Under the pieces are notes generated by a model that was not told the DNA's origin, searched no databases, and saw only the letters and a program-made list of their open reading frames with translations. From Phoronis ovalis (taxonomy: Eukaryota; Phoronida; Phoronidae): a stretch of DNA of 27,560 bases. A program made the translations under genes and the position numbers. The stretch is taken from NCBI GenBank assembly GCA_028565635.1, contig JAOXYB010042170.1, positions 1-27,560 on the forward strand, read 5' to 3'. Within the stretch, counting starts at the first letter, position 1. Every line of letters begins with the position of its first letter. Below, piece by piece: positions 1 to 20,635 of the stretch.

Positions 1-109
1 GTCAAATAGTTTTCTACTTCATATTTTTCTTTAAATAACTGGTAGGTTCTTAGCTTCGGTTTCATTTTCATTTCTGTATAAGTGCCACTAGTTGGTGGTG
101 TGGAGGTTA

Positions 110-365
110 TGTATTCGCTCCTTGTCTGTTTATTTGTTTGTCTGTTAGCCAGATATATCTGAAAGTTTCGGATGTATTTGAGCGAAACTTCGTGGATAGG
201 TTGATTGTGTCACAGAGACACATTTTTATTTAGATTTTAATGAAGATCCAGATCTATCTGGTTACGAAAACTACAATTTCGAAATAATTCTTCACAATTG
301 AGATAGGGTCAAAAAGACTCATGACCTGGCAGAGAGGTATGCGCTCTACCGAGTGCTGTTGCAGT
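110..365 (+). repeat. Retrotransposon-like 3' tail (non-LTR/SINE-associated)
   Basis: The blocks AAGTTTCGGATGTATTTGAG, GATCCAGATCTATCTGG, TTCTTCACAATTGAGATAGG and AGAGGTATGCGCTCTACCG, in this order, resemble a repeat tail widespread in marine invertebrate genomes (from memory, not searched). No reverse transcriptase frame is present. A small hairpin GTGTCACAGAGACAC sits at 207-221. Confidence 0.45.
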
Positions 366-1558
366 TTGAAAATGTTTCACTGGAGCTCCTGAAATTTTGG
401 ATTCTACATTGGTAGCATTGTAAAGCAGCCTGCTAAATGGCCAGAGCAATGAATGTAGACAGTAAAAAGAACCTTAACTTATGTGATAGTAATGAAATAT
501 TTTGAATTATGCTCATGACATATTCTGTGGAAACTGCGTTGTAAAGAAGACTTTATGCTGAAAGTTAATGATACTGAAGAAGATTTATTTACTTATAGAT
601 TTTTAGAATGACATGGCATTTTTTATATTCTTTTTACACACAATGGATTTTTATTAATATATTCATATGTGTGAAATTTAAGTTTACTATAACTTGAATA
701 CAACTAATCTACCATAACCAGTGAATCATGACAAAGGTATTCTTTACTCATCTGCTACTAGTTCATTCATAATCCTTGTGTACTTTAGTTTATAATTTTA
801 GATAATGTTATGATATTAAAAATGATGACCTCATTAAAAAAATATAACTACTAGTTCAAAAGTTTAGATCTATTTTATAAATCCACTGGCAATTAGACAT
901 AATTTGAAAAAAATGTGGTAAACATGGTGATTTTTTAACTTTGTAATAATTAGAAATTAAGGAAATTGTAAACCAAGAATATTTGTTTTATAAGTATTAT
1001 TTAATTGTGTTTCAGTACTTTCAGAGAAAATATAGAAATATTATTTAATTTGTCACATTTTAAAATTGTTAATATCTCTTGATTCAAAGATATTAAATAA
1101 AGGCAACAGGTTATTGTGTCTAACTTAATTTCTTTGGCTCTGATTATTAAGATTGAACAGCTTTGTTTAAGAATATTAACACACACAACTGCCAAGAACT
1201 TTATATGATGCATTCCCATTCAACTATTTTTTTTGAAGTGTTGGTACTGTAATAAAAATATGATTACTTGATTGAATACAGTAATCAGAATTTCGGTATA
1301 TGTTATCTGCCTATGACAGTTGACAATATTAACCCCTGGTGTTAACCATAGCTGTCTTACTGTGTGTGGAACACGGTTACCATTTCACCTTAAAGCGTGA
1401 CTGTAATCAAATTGCATTCAAACCACTATTATCATTTATGCATACTATGCAAAATTGAGAATTTTTTCTGTTACATATACATATACATTGCATATTATTA
1501 CTTAGATGTTTAGTTGACATTGGTCGCTTAAGATGGTACTGACTTTTAAGCATTTATT
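366..1558. other. Intergenic, AT-rich
   Basis: No supported gene, RNA gene or repeat was found. The short minus-strand frame near 1001-1219 is low-complexity and lacks any recognisable feature. Confidence 0.6.
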
Positions 1559-1928
1559 AGCTTGAATTATGTTGAATGATGAAATTTGTTTTATTAGCTT
1601 GAATTATGTTGAATGATGAAATTTGTATTATTAAATTGAATTTTGTTGAATGGTGAAATGTGTATTATTAGCTTGAATTATGTTGAATGATGAAATGTGT
1701 ATTATTAGCCTGAGTTATGTTGAATGATGAAATTTGTATTATTAGCTTGAATTTTGTTGAATGGTGAAATGTGTATTATTAGCTTGAATTTTGTTGAATG
1801 GTGAAATGTGTATTATTAGCTTGAATTATGTTGAATGGTGAAATGTGTATTATTAGCCTGAGTTATGTTGAATGGTAAAATTTGTATTATTAGCTTAAAT
1901 TATGTTGAAAGATGAAATTTGTATTCCT
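1559..1928 (+). repeat. 37-bp minisatellite, exactly 10 units
   Basis: Ten consecutive 37-bp units with no indels run from 1559 to 1928. The consensus opens AGCTTGAATTATGTTGAATG and closes rTGAAATkTGTATTATT. Units 5 and 9 share the variant AGCCTGAGTTATG, and units 6 and 7 are identical, giving a hint of a 4-unit (148-bp) higher-order period. There is no open frame and there are no spacers. Confidence 0.95.
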
Positions 1929-2872
1929 GATGATTGTTGTCAAAATAAAAGTATTTATAATTATATCTGATGCATGTTTGTTCCTGTCACAATTCACTTT
2001 TTACACTTTGAAAGTATCATTTATGTCAATAACAATTTATTCTGTTATCTTTTAGTATTAAGAAAAGATGTGCAGTGTGTTAATTGCAAAACAAGTATCA
2101 TAATTCATTTTGATAATTGTTTTGTTGATAGCACACACTGGATGGCCATACTGGAACTTTTAATTGCTCAATAATATAAAAACATTATGTTGTTTGGTAT
2201 CATTTATTGTGTCATTCTTGTCCTTGCCAAAACCTTTTCATAAAGTTCATTTTAATGTCACGTATTGTCACGTATTGTTTTTAGCCGGATTTGATTTTTT
2301 AACTATTAAAATATTGTAATGGCAAAATAATAGTCATGGGTCACTGGTGAACCCTTTTTATTATAGTTTTTAAGAAAGAAGACTTTCATTGTAGCACGTC
2401 ACCCCATTTGACTAAGTAAACAGGACATGTAAAAACTAAATATATTTAAGCTATTTTTGTTTGTGCTTTTCACAGTTGGATGATTTTGTCTATTTTAATA
2501 AAGTTTACTGACGTAGAGATTCTTTTCTTAACTATCAACAAATGTCGTGGTCGTTGCGATTAAATGACTTGCTTCACTGGATTTATGTGTCACAAAGTGT
2601 ACCGAAACTTTATCTTCGTTCTCTTTTGTATATATGATATTTTTTATTAAAATAGTTTCAATGAAATATTAATGTTCGTCTACTATTCTTGTCATAATGT
2701 ATAGAGAATTCAGATAATTTTGAGAAAAATAAAATATTCACCAAAACACCTGTTCAAAGTGAAACTGAGATGGTAACCTATTTATAAATTTCAAAGGTTC
2801 CCAGTACTAAATTTCGCGTTTTACATTTTGAATGGGAATTTTAGATAGCAAACACAGCTTACTCGCTGAGTT
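1929..2872. other. Intergenic, AT-rich, with one weak exon-like frame
   Basis: A plus-strand frame ending at 2174 follows a TCTTTTAG acceptor-like site near 2054 and includes CVNCKT. It has no convincing donor and no recognised homology. The rest shows nothing. Confidence 0.5.
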
Positions 2873-3203
2873 CCCGGGGGGGGGGGTGGTACTCAAGGTA
2901 TTTTTTGGTGGGGGTATGTAGCACAGTTGAAAATTTTAGATTTGGATTGTATACTTCTTACTGCATTTTTTTGGATTGCTACCATAAAAAAATTCAAAAA
3001 TTTGTGCTACCCTTATGTTTGTATCAGTCAGTTTGCTACTCCAATATTTTAAAATTTTGGATTGCTACCCTTATATTTCACAAAATTTGGATTTCTACCC
3101 TTATATTTCAAAAAATTTGGATTGGGTTTGCTACCGCAAGCTAAAATTTGGGATTAGGTTCCGCGGCACATCCCTGTATTCGAAAAACCACGAGTACCGG
3201 GGC
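2873..3203 (+). repeat. Dispersed repeat with poly-G head and GGTACTC...GAGTACC ends
   Basis: The element begins CCC then G11 then TGGTACTCAAGG, and ends CACGAGTACCGGGGC, so its termini are inverted (GGTACTC and GAGTACC). Inside, a 30-bp unit GGATTGCTACCCTTATATTT... is tandemly doubled at 3059-3118. A diverged relative lies at 20636-21240. It looks like a short non-autonomous element, and the ORFs in it are not credible genes. Confidence 0.6.
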
Positions 3204-3629
3204 TTAGTTTGCAGTTTACCTATAAATCCAACCAGATAGCAAGCTTTTTTTGCTATGTAAAAATATGTTTAGCTATGCAATTACATTATTTTAGACATTG
3301 AATAAAGAAGTAAGGACATTCTTTCTGTTGCAGCATAAAATTTTATCATAGTGTAATTATATTTTATTAGTTTATCTAGTACAAACCTTTTGCTATTCAA
3401 ACTGTTAGAAATGAAGTACTTTTCACCAGTTTAGTGATCAAAATATTAACCACAGTTAGATGAAGAAACACCAAAAATATGAACCAAACTGCAGTGAAGC
3501 TCACCTACAACCAATTGGCTTTCTTTATTTTAAAGTAGTTTTCTCTGTAATGCACAATTTCCAAAATTGCTATGTTCTTTTTAGTAAAATTATTTGAGAA
3601 ATTAACTCTCTGATTTTCTTTTATTTTAG

Positions 3630-3756
3630 TCCCAAGGATTTTAGTACTGGTGTACCAAAGTACGAAATATGTAGTCATGCCAAACAACTTGTTTATTGCA
3701 GTAAGTGTGACAAAGGTTATAGGTTTGAAAGTGAAGATGACATTATACACAAAGCC
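3630..3756 (+). pseudogene. Exon-like fragment with B-box-like cysteine pattern, cut by a poly-G repeat
   Basis: After a good acceptor (TTCTTTTATTTTAG) a frame open for 42 codons includes CSHAKQLVYCSKCDKGYRF. The L-x-x-Y-C-x-x-C-D-K portion resembles the first half of a TRIM-type B-box, but the usual C-x2-H spacing is C-x-H and the later Cys/His residues are missing. The frame runs straight into the G17 tract of the next repeat. A donor-like GCAGTAAGT lies inside at 3698-3706. It could be a decayed exon or a chance frame. Confidence 0.25.
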
Positions 3757-4130
3757 GGGGGGGGGGGGGGGGGTCAAAATGTTTTTGCCGACTAAATGGT
3801 TTGGGTATTTAGGGTCGCTGCTTACCACAGGGTATATATTTTATGATGGATATGGTTTTAGCTCATCATTACTGATAAGGAAGAGTCATGAAAATTAAAT
3901 CCAATGTATTGTCTGTCAAAGACCAAATCTGGCTGTTTACCAAGAGAAAATTTTAGCCATTGATGCTTAGTAAGGGGAATGTTTTTTAGCCATGGGTGCC
4001 TATTATGGGGTATATTTTAGCTATCAGGTGCTTACCAGGAGGTATGTTTTAAGCCATAAATTGCTTTTCACAGGTTTCTGGGCCTCACACCTGTAGTAGA
4101 AATTGGCCGAGTGCCCTCCGGAACACAAAG
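3757..4130 (+). repeat. Second poly-G-headed degenerate repeat with internal short tandem units
   Basis: A run of 17 G (3757-3773) opens a segment containing several degenerate units of about 32-38 bp of the form TTTTAGCCATGGGTGCYTA...GGGGTAT (about 3930-4060). It closes with GGCCGAGTGCCCTCCGGA. The head and tail echo the poly-G and GAGT-type ends of the element at 2873-3203, so they may be related. Confidence 0.5.
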
Positions 4131-7100
4131 TATAAATGCACTTAAAGTTAATATGCATGCTAAGTATGATAAATGGTAATCATGTGCAAATTAAATCATC
4201 ATCAAATTTAGTTGTTAGATTTTTTTAAATTTGACTTAGTAACAGTTAATAGTATCAACATAGTACTTTGTTGTCACGTCTTAATTGTACTTAATGTTTT
4301 TAATTATTTTTGACTACCTTGCATGATTAAATCCCCTTAGTTGCTTTATCCTCCTTAAGTGACACCAATCGATTTTCTTTCGACATACTAAAAATAGGGT
4401 GTTTTCCAATATAGCCTTCCCGTAGCATTTTATTTTTTCCCTGAAGGTATTTTTTTGGAACTATCGTTTTGTAAAATGGTATCCACTTGCTAACTGAATG
4501 CCGGTGTGATATTCAATAACTTTCACTCACTTGCACTGATTGTATGAATGATGGTTTAGGCCAAATGTCCCCCTAGCGGCAAATCTGGTAAAAGTGTACA
4601 ATTGGTAAAACATGGCAAAGAAAATCCCGGGAACAAAACAGTTTGCTTTAGAATTAGTACCTCAATAATTCTCTTTCTTTAGAAGTATTTTGAGACAGTT
4701 CCTATTCAGCCTTTTTTCGGTGAGCCTTTTCAATAGGGGACTTATTCAAAAGTCATAAATATACGCTTTAAATGTAGTGAAATCAAATTTTTTTTAAATC
4801 GAACTTAGAAATAGATTAAATATTGGTATGCAGAGGGAGCTGGCAAGTTGTTGTTTTGTAGAGAATTATTTCATTATTTTTGACAGCCTATATCTTGCTG
4901 AATCCAGTAGAAATGAATGGTAAACCAGTCGGGATATATCCTGGCACTAGTGTTCCATTCCTTTTCAGAGTAAAATGTGGAATATGTGTTAAGATTAGGA
5001 AACATAATTATCTTGCATATCAGAAAAGAACTCAATTTGCAAAATAAGCAAAAATAATCAGGAAATCAAAATAATTCTATAGTCATGTTTCTCAAGAAAA
5101 AGCAATGTGTTTATAAGCACTTCTAATAATCTGTGTGCAACAGGTCCATAAAAATAAACTATGATAACATTTTATTCTACTGGTAAAATAAAAATGGGCT
5201 ATTTAGTATTACTGTAGTCTGATGTATGTATCATTTATAAAAAATAATATGCTTTACCTTATTAAAGAGCAATAAATAAGTAAAGTGTTGTATTATAAAT
5301 AGATGGGAATAATAGTGAAAATATTTTAATGTGACATGTATGTTTTGAGTGGAAATGTTTTGCTGTGGTATGTCTTTTAATGTTATGGTATCTTTTGTAT
5401 TGAAATATATTGCTGTGATATGCCTATAACACTTTAAGTTAGCTTATAATTGATGATTATTATGTAGTCAGGAGTTGTAATTGAGTAATTACTTACTGAT
5501 ATAGTCAACACCTGAAAAGTTATGGAGGTGTATTTATTATTAGCATTACAAACTGTTGATATTTCATTTGCCACCAAAATCTTTTGTTTGTTTAGTGAAG
5601 AAAGAGTTTCCCCCCCCCCCCGGGATCAGAAAACATGATGTCTGCTTGCTTGCACTGATAACAAAAAACTGCTCATTATAAATGTAGAGTAAATTTGAAT
5701 TAGTAAATTACTATTTTCTCAAATGTTTACTACAGTACTAAGAATTAAGATTAACTGGCCTAATTTTCAAGATAAAAGATATCTATTACATTTTGTTGAC
5801 ATTCTGATTTAATTTTTGACAAATATTGACTATGAAATTGAAATATTTATACTGCAGCTGTACTATAAAACCTCATACTGAAAATGGCTTATCAGCTATC
5901 AATAACAGCAATAAAACATCTTGAAGCTGGAGATATTATATGCAAAATGATTCTTTGTCCTGTGTACATGCACCAGTTAAGAAGAGAATATGGATGATAC
6001 AAATAGACCTTGTTTAGTTTGTAAAACATTATAATTTTTTTTTAAAAACTACATTTTTATATATCCATGATTGTTGGACCAGTGACTGCCAGTGAACATT
6101 TAGATCTTTCAAATTTTAAGCGGTGTAAAATCACATACATATTTCGCAATATTAAAATAATATTTAAAACTTCGTTCAAAATAACCCCCTGCTAAGTTCA
6201 GAGTCCATTTATATCGAAAAACATCCCGTGAAGATAATCGCAATTTCAATATAAGTCGTACCAGTATATTTGTTCTGAGCCTTAAGCATGCGATAAGATA
6301 CCCTTGTCAGATAAAATTTGTTGTATGTAATAACTTGGGGAGCAAATTTCGTAATTTTTAGTTTGATAGTAAAGGATAAAACTTGATTCATAAATAAAAG
6401 TCATTCATAAATTTATTTCCCTTTTGATTGGTCAGTTTTATTGACTTACAAACAAACAGTTTCCTGTGTATTGTGATACTGAGTCATGAGACTGATTTCA
6501 CAACTTTGTTTAATTGTAATTTATACTGGCTTTGATAAACCCCTTGATAAATCAATACCTAGAAGTTAGAACATGCTTAAAATAAAAAAATTTCACTTGC
6601 TCATTTTTTCACATTTATTTGATCTAAAAATACTACCTTTATACTTGATTTAATCTGCATTGAGTATCAAAGTTAAATTTCGAGTTAGTTAGATAATAAA
6701 ATTTTAGATTGGAATTTCAAGTCATGCTTATTCATAACTACCTAAACCTAAGGTGTTAGGATAAGGTACCAGTCAACTAGGTCAACTAGTTTATTTCCTT
6801 ATTCTATCTATTCATGCAAAAAAAGTACAAGGTGTAAATAAAGTGTTTTCATTAAAAGTTTTTATAAACCTTGAAATTTATTTTACTTATTAATTTTACT
6901 TACTGGTTAGAGTCTATAGGCAAGGTAAAATTCTCAAAAATTCTTGAAAGTTTGCATTTTTGTAAGACGTTCCTATTAAGCTAGAAGTAGAGAGCATTCA
7001 AGAAGAGCTTTAAAAAAATGTCTGTTACTTTTTATCTCCCTGTAAACTCTGCACCCCATTCTGTTTATTCTTATTTTTTATGACAATAGTCAAATATTTT

Positions 7101-10082
7101 TGACATAATGAAAGTTTTGATTGATGGACTATGTATCATTCAATTGAAATAGTGAAAATCCTGTCTACAGTAGTTAATTTTGTGCAGAAAAGATTTTACT
7201 ACTATTACTGTCTTTGCTACAACAATGAAAAGTCAGTTCACATGCTTCAGTGGTATGTTGCTCTTCCATTTTACATTAGCAACCTTTTGTATTCTCTTCT
7301 GAAATATTTGTACATGAATTTTCATTACATAAATATACTTTTATACTTTAAATCAATTTTTGTACTTCGATATCGATATTATATATTTCTAATATATAAT
7401 TTTTTTATGTATCATAACACTATTTATGGCCTAGCATAGCTTGTTACGATTTCATTGTATGAATATTTTCTAAGTGTAATCCCAGTAATCACCTCCATTA
7501 CTTGGTATTTTTTTAGATTTTGAAGTGCAGTACAAATGCCATGGACTATAAATTAATTGAAGTAATAGTATCTGGCAATTAATGCTTTAATTGCACTTGA
7601 ATGAGCTAATAACTGTTAGAATTTCTAATGTCATTGTTTGCATTAATTAAGATGTAATATGTTAATATATGATTAGCATATATTTGCATTATTCTGACAG
7701 AAAATTGTTTCATTCAATTTTCAAATTTAATGTTTAAAATAGTTTAATTGTTAATAGTTGTTTATGGCATTTTGTGTAGGTGGACTATCCCAGATATAAA
7801 TGTTCCCGCGTGTAGCATGTGACATTTCCTGCCTTAAGATCAAGGGGCCTAGAAAACAAATGTGTGTGGGTGAAGCTATGCAAACACAATACAATAGAGG
7901 CAAGAACTACTTTGTCCTGCAAAGAGTACATTCTGTATGAGTTGTTTTTCATCTTTACAAGTACATTTTGAATTTCTTTAATCAGCAAGAGGCTTTTTCT
8001 TGTTGATAAGAACGCTATGCAATATTAATAGGGGGCCGCTGGGGAGACCAGCATATGTTAATATGTTTCTTGATTTGTTACACAAGTTGTCACTAAGTGT
8101 ATTCATTTCCATTCATAGCTATAAGGTATTTTATAATTCTTTGGTGAGAGTAATGGTTGTTGTCTGGTATGTGGTCGCCATCTCCAGGATCTTCTAGAGT
8201 AGATAGTTGCATAATAAAAAAAAATTAAGAGATCACTGGTTTTCTGCACATGTTTTGATGAATTTATTCATCATTATTCAACAGCTATAATATATTTTTG
8301 AGGTGGCGAATTCATCCTTAATGATTGAAGTTAAGTACTTATAAGGTGAAGAAATAAAACATTATAATTATAATATAGGATTTTTTGGCAAACACTCGCT
8401 TGAAAACAATAACCAAGCTGGGTATCATTTTAACAGCAACTTTCAAGCAGTATGTTCCCTGTTATTTTATTTAGATAACAAAAATATTAGAGTGGATATA
8501 GAGGAGTAGGTAAACGCTTTAAGTTCAAGACTTCTTGTAGAAAATTTGCAAAAATATCTGACACAACACACTTGATACATTTATTTCTGAATAGAAAAAA
8601 TAAAATGCGATAAAAAAAATACAAAATGTAGTATAGAATATCTATAGCCCGAGGTTTCAAGTCCAAAATAGCAACCATACAGGTCACTTGAAAAAAATTA
8701 CAGATTTAGAAAATTTGACTTGTGCACTTTTTCGGAAATTAATACTTTTGTTTGTTTATCTTATCATTTAATTACCTTAATTATGAATAAGTTGTGCTGA
8801 ACTATATTTACTACTGTAGCTGTTGAATAATTATAAATCTGTCGAAATATGTAAAGAGAACTAGTGATCCCTTTATTTTTTCAGGTGTTTATTCTAGTAT
8901 TATATAATTTTTCCTACCAAAACCAATACAGTAACATTGATGAATATGATAAACTTTTACTAAATCAATATTAAACTTTAATTAAAAAACTAACTGCTAG
9001 CTATGAAGTTTGAAACTTATGCACGAATCTTGCATTAGGAAAACATTTAGTCAATTAATGAAAAACTAATAATGGTTACAAAGCAAAAATTTTGCACTTT
9101 AAAAAAAAATCCAAAAGAAGATTAATGATGTCATCTCAGATGTAAAAAAAATATCTGAAAAAAATCAAAAATAATCAGAACCAGGGCTCAAAATTAGATC
9201 CACTATTTTTAGCATCATGTAATGTTAACATTTCCATGTTCAAAGTTATAAAAACATATTTATTTTGAATTCAGAAACTTTTCAAATGAACACATGTTTA
9301 GTTACAAACAGATTATTTTTTAATAAGTTATGATGATTTGGGGTAATTTATTTTGTAGCACAACCTCAAGTGTTATATCATAACATCACATTTTGTGTAA
9401 AACATGATTTTTTCTGCAGTGAATTGTGTATTGTAACAAATGTATTCTATATGCAGTTTGAGAATATTAATAGGATATTAAAAATATTTGAAATAGATCT
9501 ATTGGTAGGCATAAAATGATATGCATTGGGGTTTGAAAAATATAGACTATCTTTAAACTGCTTGAGTGGGTAGCAGGCCTGGGGTTTTTCTGCATTTTCC
9601 CCAAGTTTTAACTGCCTGTGTCTTTTTCAAGACCAGGTGCTTAGAAATTTAGTGATAGAAAATTTCCTATTGTGCATGCAGAATCCTAATTTTGTGACTT
9701 GACAAGTTGTTCTGCTGTAACATCAAGATGTTATTGTCATGTTTATAGCACATAGCTCTTGCAGTGCATAGTTAGCTTTGCTAAACAGCATGTGATTATT
9801 CTTGTCAACTTTGTAGTTCTGTTTTAGGCAGACTTATATAACAAATCTACTGGAACAGTTGCATTCACAGGTTGAACACCACCAATTGCATGACAATAAG
9901 TTTCTTCCAATTGCAAACCAGCTAGGACTGTGGTATTGTGGTTTATTGAACTTCTAACTGTCTGAGTAAAACAAACCACAAATACAACAGAGTCAAAATG
10001 GTTGTAAACTGATTTGATCAACGTGACAGAGGATGGCTGAGTAGAATGAAGCACACAAGATTTATGTAATAATATTCATTTC
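4131..10082. other. Long intergenic stretch downstream of KLF
   Basis: This AT-rich DNA has no established gene. It includes a C12 run followed by GGG (5610-5624) and two phase-compatible exon-like pieces (4683-4719 and 4887-4969) discussed as a finding. It also has scattered short frames, for instance at 5884-5997 (37 codons) and minus-strand 9824-10054, that show no family resemblance. Confidence 0.5.
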
Positions 10083-10946
10083 TTTATTTTTAACTTTTAA
10101 ACCAGTAGAAAATGTTTCGCTCTCAATACCATTTACAATCAAATGCAATAGATCACTTTTTATTTACAATGAAGGCCTCATTCATGCGAAATTTAATGAT
10201 GCTTGAAGAATGGTTGCACGTGCCGGCCAGCAGACAAAATGATAAAAATAATGATTCTTATCCTCAAACAGTTGTTAAAAAATAAAATACATAATCAACT
10301 CAGCTTCCAAATAAATGGTTTAGTATACAGTACAGTTAGTATTTATAATCCAACATCTATGATATTCTAACACTAAGAAACACAGATTTTGTCACAGTGG
10401 TGTTAGTAAAGCATAAAGAAAAATAGGATTAATAAAGACAAGATGTAAAAACACAGATCTTGGAACGGATAGAATTATATGGATGAGTACCTATTCAAGC
10501 ACACCTGTGCTTACAAATGGGAAAATTGTATTTTTCCGTCAACTCAATAACAAAAATTTATTGATCTAAAAATAAACAAACCAAAATCATTTTATACTTT
10601 ACAATAATTTTTCTTGAAAGTACATTATGTATTTACTTTAAAATCATAAATATACTTGTTGCAGTAAAAAAATATTTAGCAAACCTACACCGATCAAGGT
10701 ACAAGATTTTAAATAGGAATTTGCATAGATTTTGGCACGTTTATATATCTGAATAACCAAATATCAAACTCATATGGTAATGACAAGATTGAAATTTATA
10801 AATGCTAAAATCAATAAAAATATACAAAATTAGAACACAATAATCTAACATAAGACTTAAGAAGTTTCACAACCATTATTTACATGACAATAAAAAATGT
10901 AAAAAATTCTTTTATCTTCTGCACCTTGCTGTAAATGTGTCTAGTG
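10083..10946 (-). other. KLF5: Probable 3' untranslated region of the KLF gene
   Basis: The stretch after the stop codon is AT-rich and non-coding. Minus-strand AATAAA signals lie at 10557-10562, 10159-10164 and 10083-10088, and a further one near 9942 could extend the transcript. UGUAAAUA, the consensus Pumilio (PUF) site, occurs at 10877-10884 and 10161-10168. The exact end is unknown without cDNA. Confidence 0.45.
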
Positions 10947-19707
<8,761 letters not shown>

Positions 19708-19880
19708 ACTTTGTAAAACCTTTTTTCTGAACTTTTGGTCCGCGACTAATATGAAGAAATTGTGCAAAATTTACTTCCACAAAACAACGTGTTACTCGGA
19801 CAGTATTCGGAATTCTAAAGAAGTTTCTCAATGACTTGGATTGATTCATAAGGACAGGATTATAGATTGACAATCACTAA

Positions 19881-19909
19881 CCCCGCCTCTTTTAACAGCA
19901 GCAACCAAT
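19881..19909 (-). promoter_or_regulatory. Candidate KLF proximal promoter: GC box plus CCAAT box
   Basis: On the minus strand an ATTGG (CCAAT box, 19905-19909) is followed 16 bp later by the GC box GAGGCGGGG (19881-19889). This lies about 175-200 bp upstream of the KLF start codon. Both are standard proximal promoter elements, and the GC box is also a potential KLF/Sp site, so autoregulation is conceivable. No clear TATA box was identified. Confidence 0.4.
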
Positions 19910-20635
19910 CAGAGCACATTGCTATTACGACGTTTCTATTTTAGTTTTACTATCACGAATTCCTAGAAAAACAGTACGTAGTACGTACGTGTAGTTTTAA
20001 GACAAGGAAATGGTGTTCGTTAAAAAACAAGTTGAATTTGCTTTTATTGACACTTGGAGCTTTACTGTAAATTACGGGACCATGATTTAACGAGAAAATG
20101 GTGATTTAATATAAAATAAATAAATATTTCATTACATTGTATAAAATTGTTGGCTAAACAAGATCCGATTCCAGTTCGTTCCGTCTATATACCAAGCTAT
20201 TTTAAAATTTAAAGTGGAAAGTCGATTTGTCCATTTGTATCCTACAAGCCGATTCACAACTTTTTACACAGGCCAAAAGGTATTGCACAAGTCACGCAAC
20301 GATGAAGAGATCGCCACCTATTAACGTCATATGACACAGGTCACCTTGAAGCTATTGATATGCGAGGTAAACAAGTTGGCTTTGACCTGGAACTATTAGT
20401 TTTAACAGTCGCAGCTTTGACATAAAAAAATGAAAAATATTTACCTTTTCACTTTCATAAAAAGGAATTTATTTTAATGCACTATTTTTTTTCTTAATTA
20501 TGATCCAGATGTTTTTTAACACGTGCAACATATTCATATTTTATGCATAGTAATAAATCAAATGGATATTTGTGTGCAAACTTTGTAAATGTATGCAGAT
20601 GAATATAAAAATTCAAAATGTAATAGGTTTGCTGC
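19910..20635. other. Upstream region of KLF
   Basis: This non-coding stretch contains repeated ACGTA motifs at about 19973-19990, and AGGTCACCTTGA at 20338-20349, which holds a nuclear-receptor half-site. These are possible regulatory sites only. Confidence 0.4.

Noticed and set aside
320-365. tRNA gene suggested by GGTATGCGCTCTACC
   Set aside because: No cloverleaf, B box or acceptor stem can be formed. The words fit a retrotransposon-like tail better.
1559-1928. CRISPR array
   Set aside because: The 37-bp units are directly contiguous without spacers, and the genome is eukaryotic. It is a minisatellite.
2905-3239. Plus-strand ORFs containing IWISTLIFQK-type repeats
   Set aside because: They fall within the poly-G-headed dispersed repeat, and the periodic peptide reflects its 30-bp direct repeat.
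3505-3898. ORFs with polyproline or polyglycine on either strand
   Set aside because: The homopolymer comes from the G17 tract of a repeat, and the rest is low-complexity with no splice support.
9824-10054. 76-codon minus-strand ORF downstream of KLF
   Set aside because: It starts at GTG rather than ATG, contains an AATAAA signal on the same strand, and has no recognisable domain. It is more likely KLF 3' flank.
20338-20349. Nuclear-receptor response element AGGTCACCTTGA
   Set aside because: Only one half-site is exact and the second half departs from TGACCT, so it is too weak to claim.
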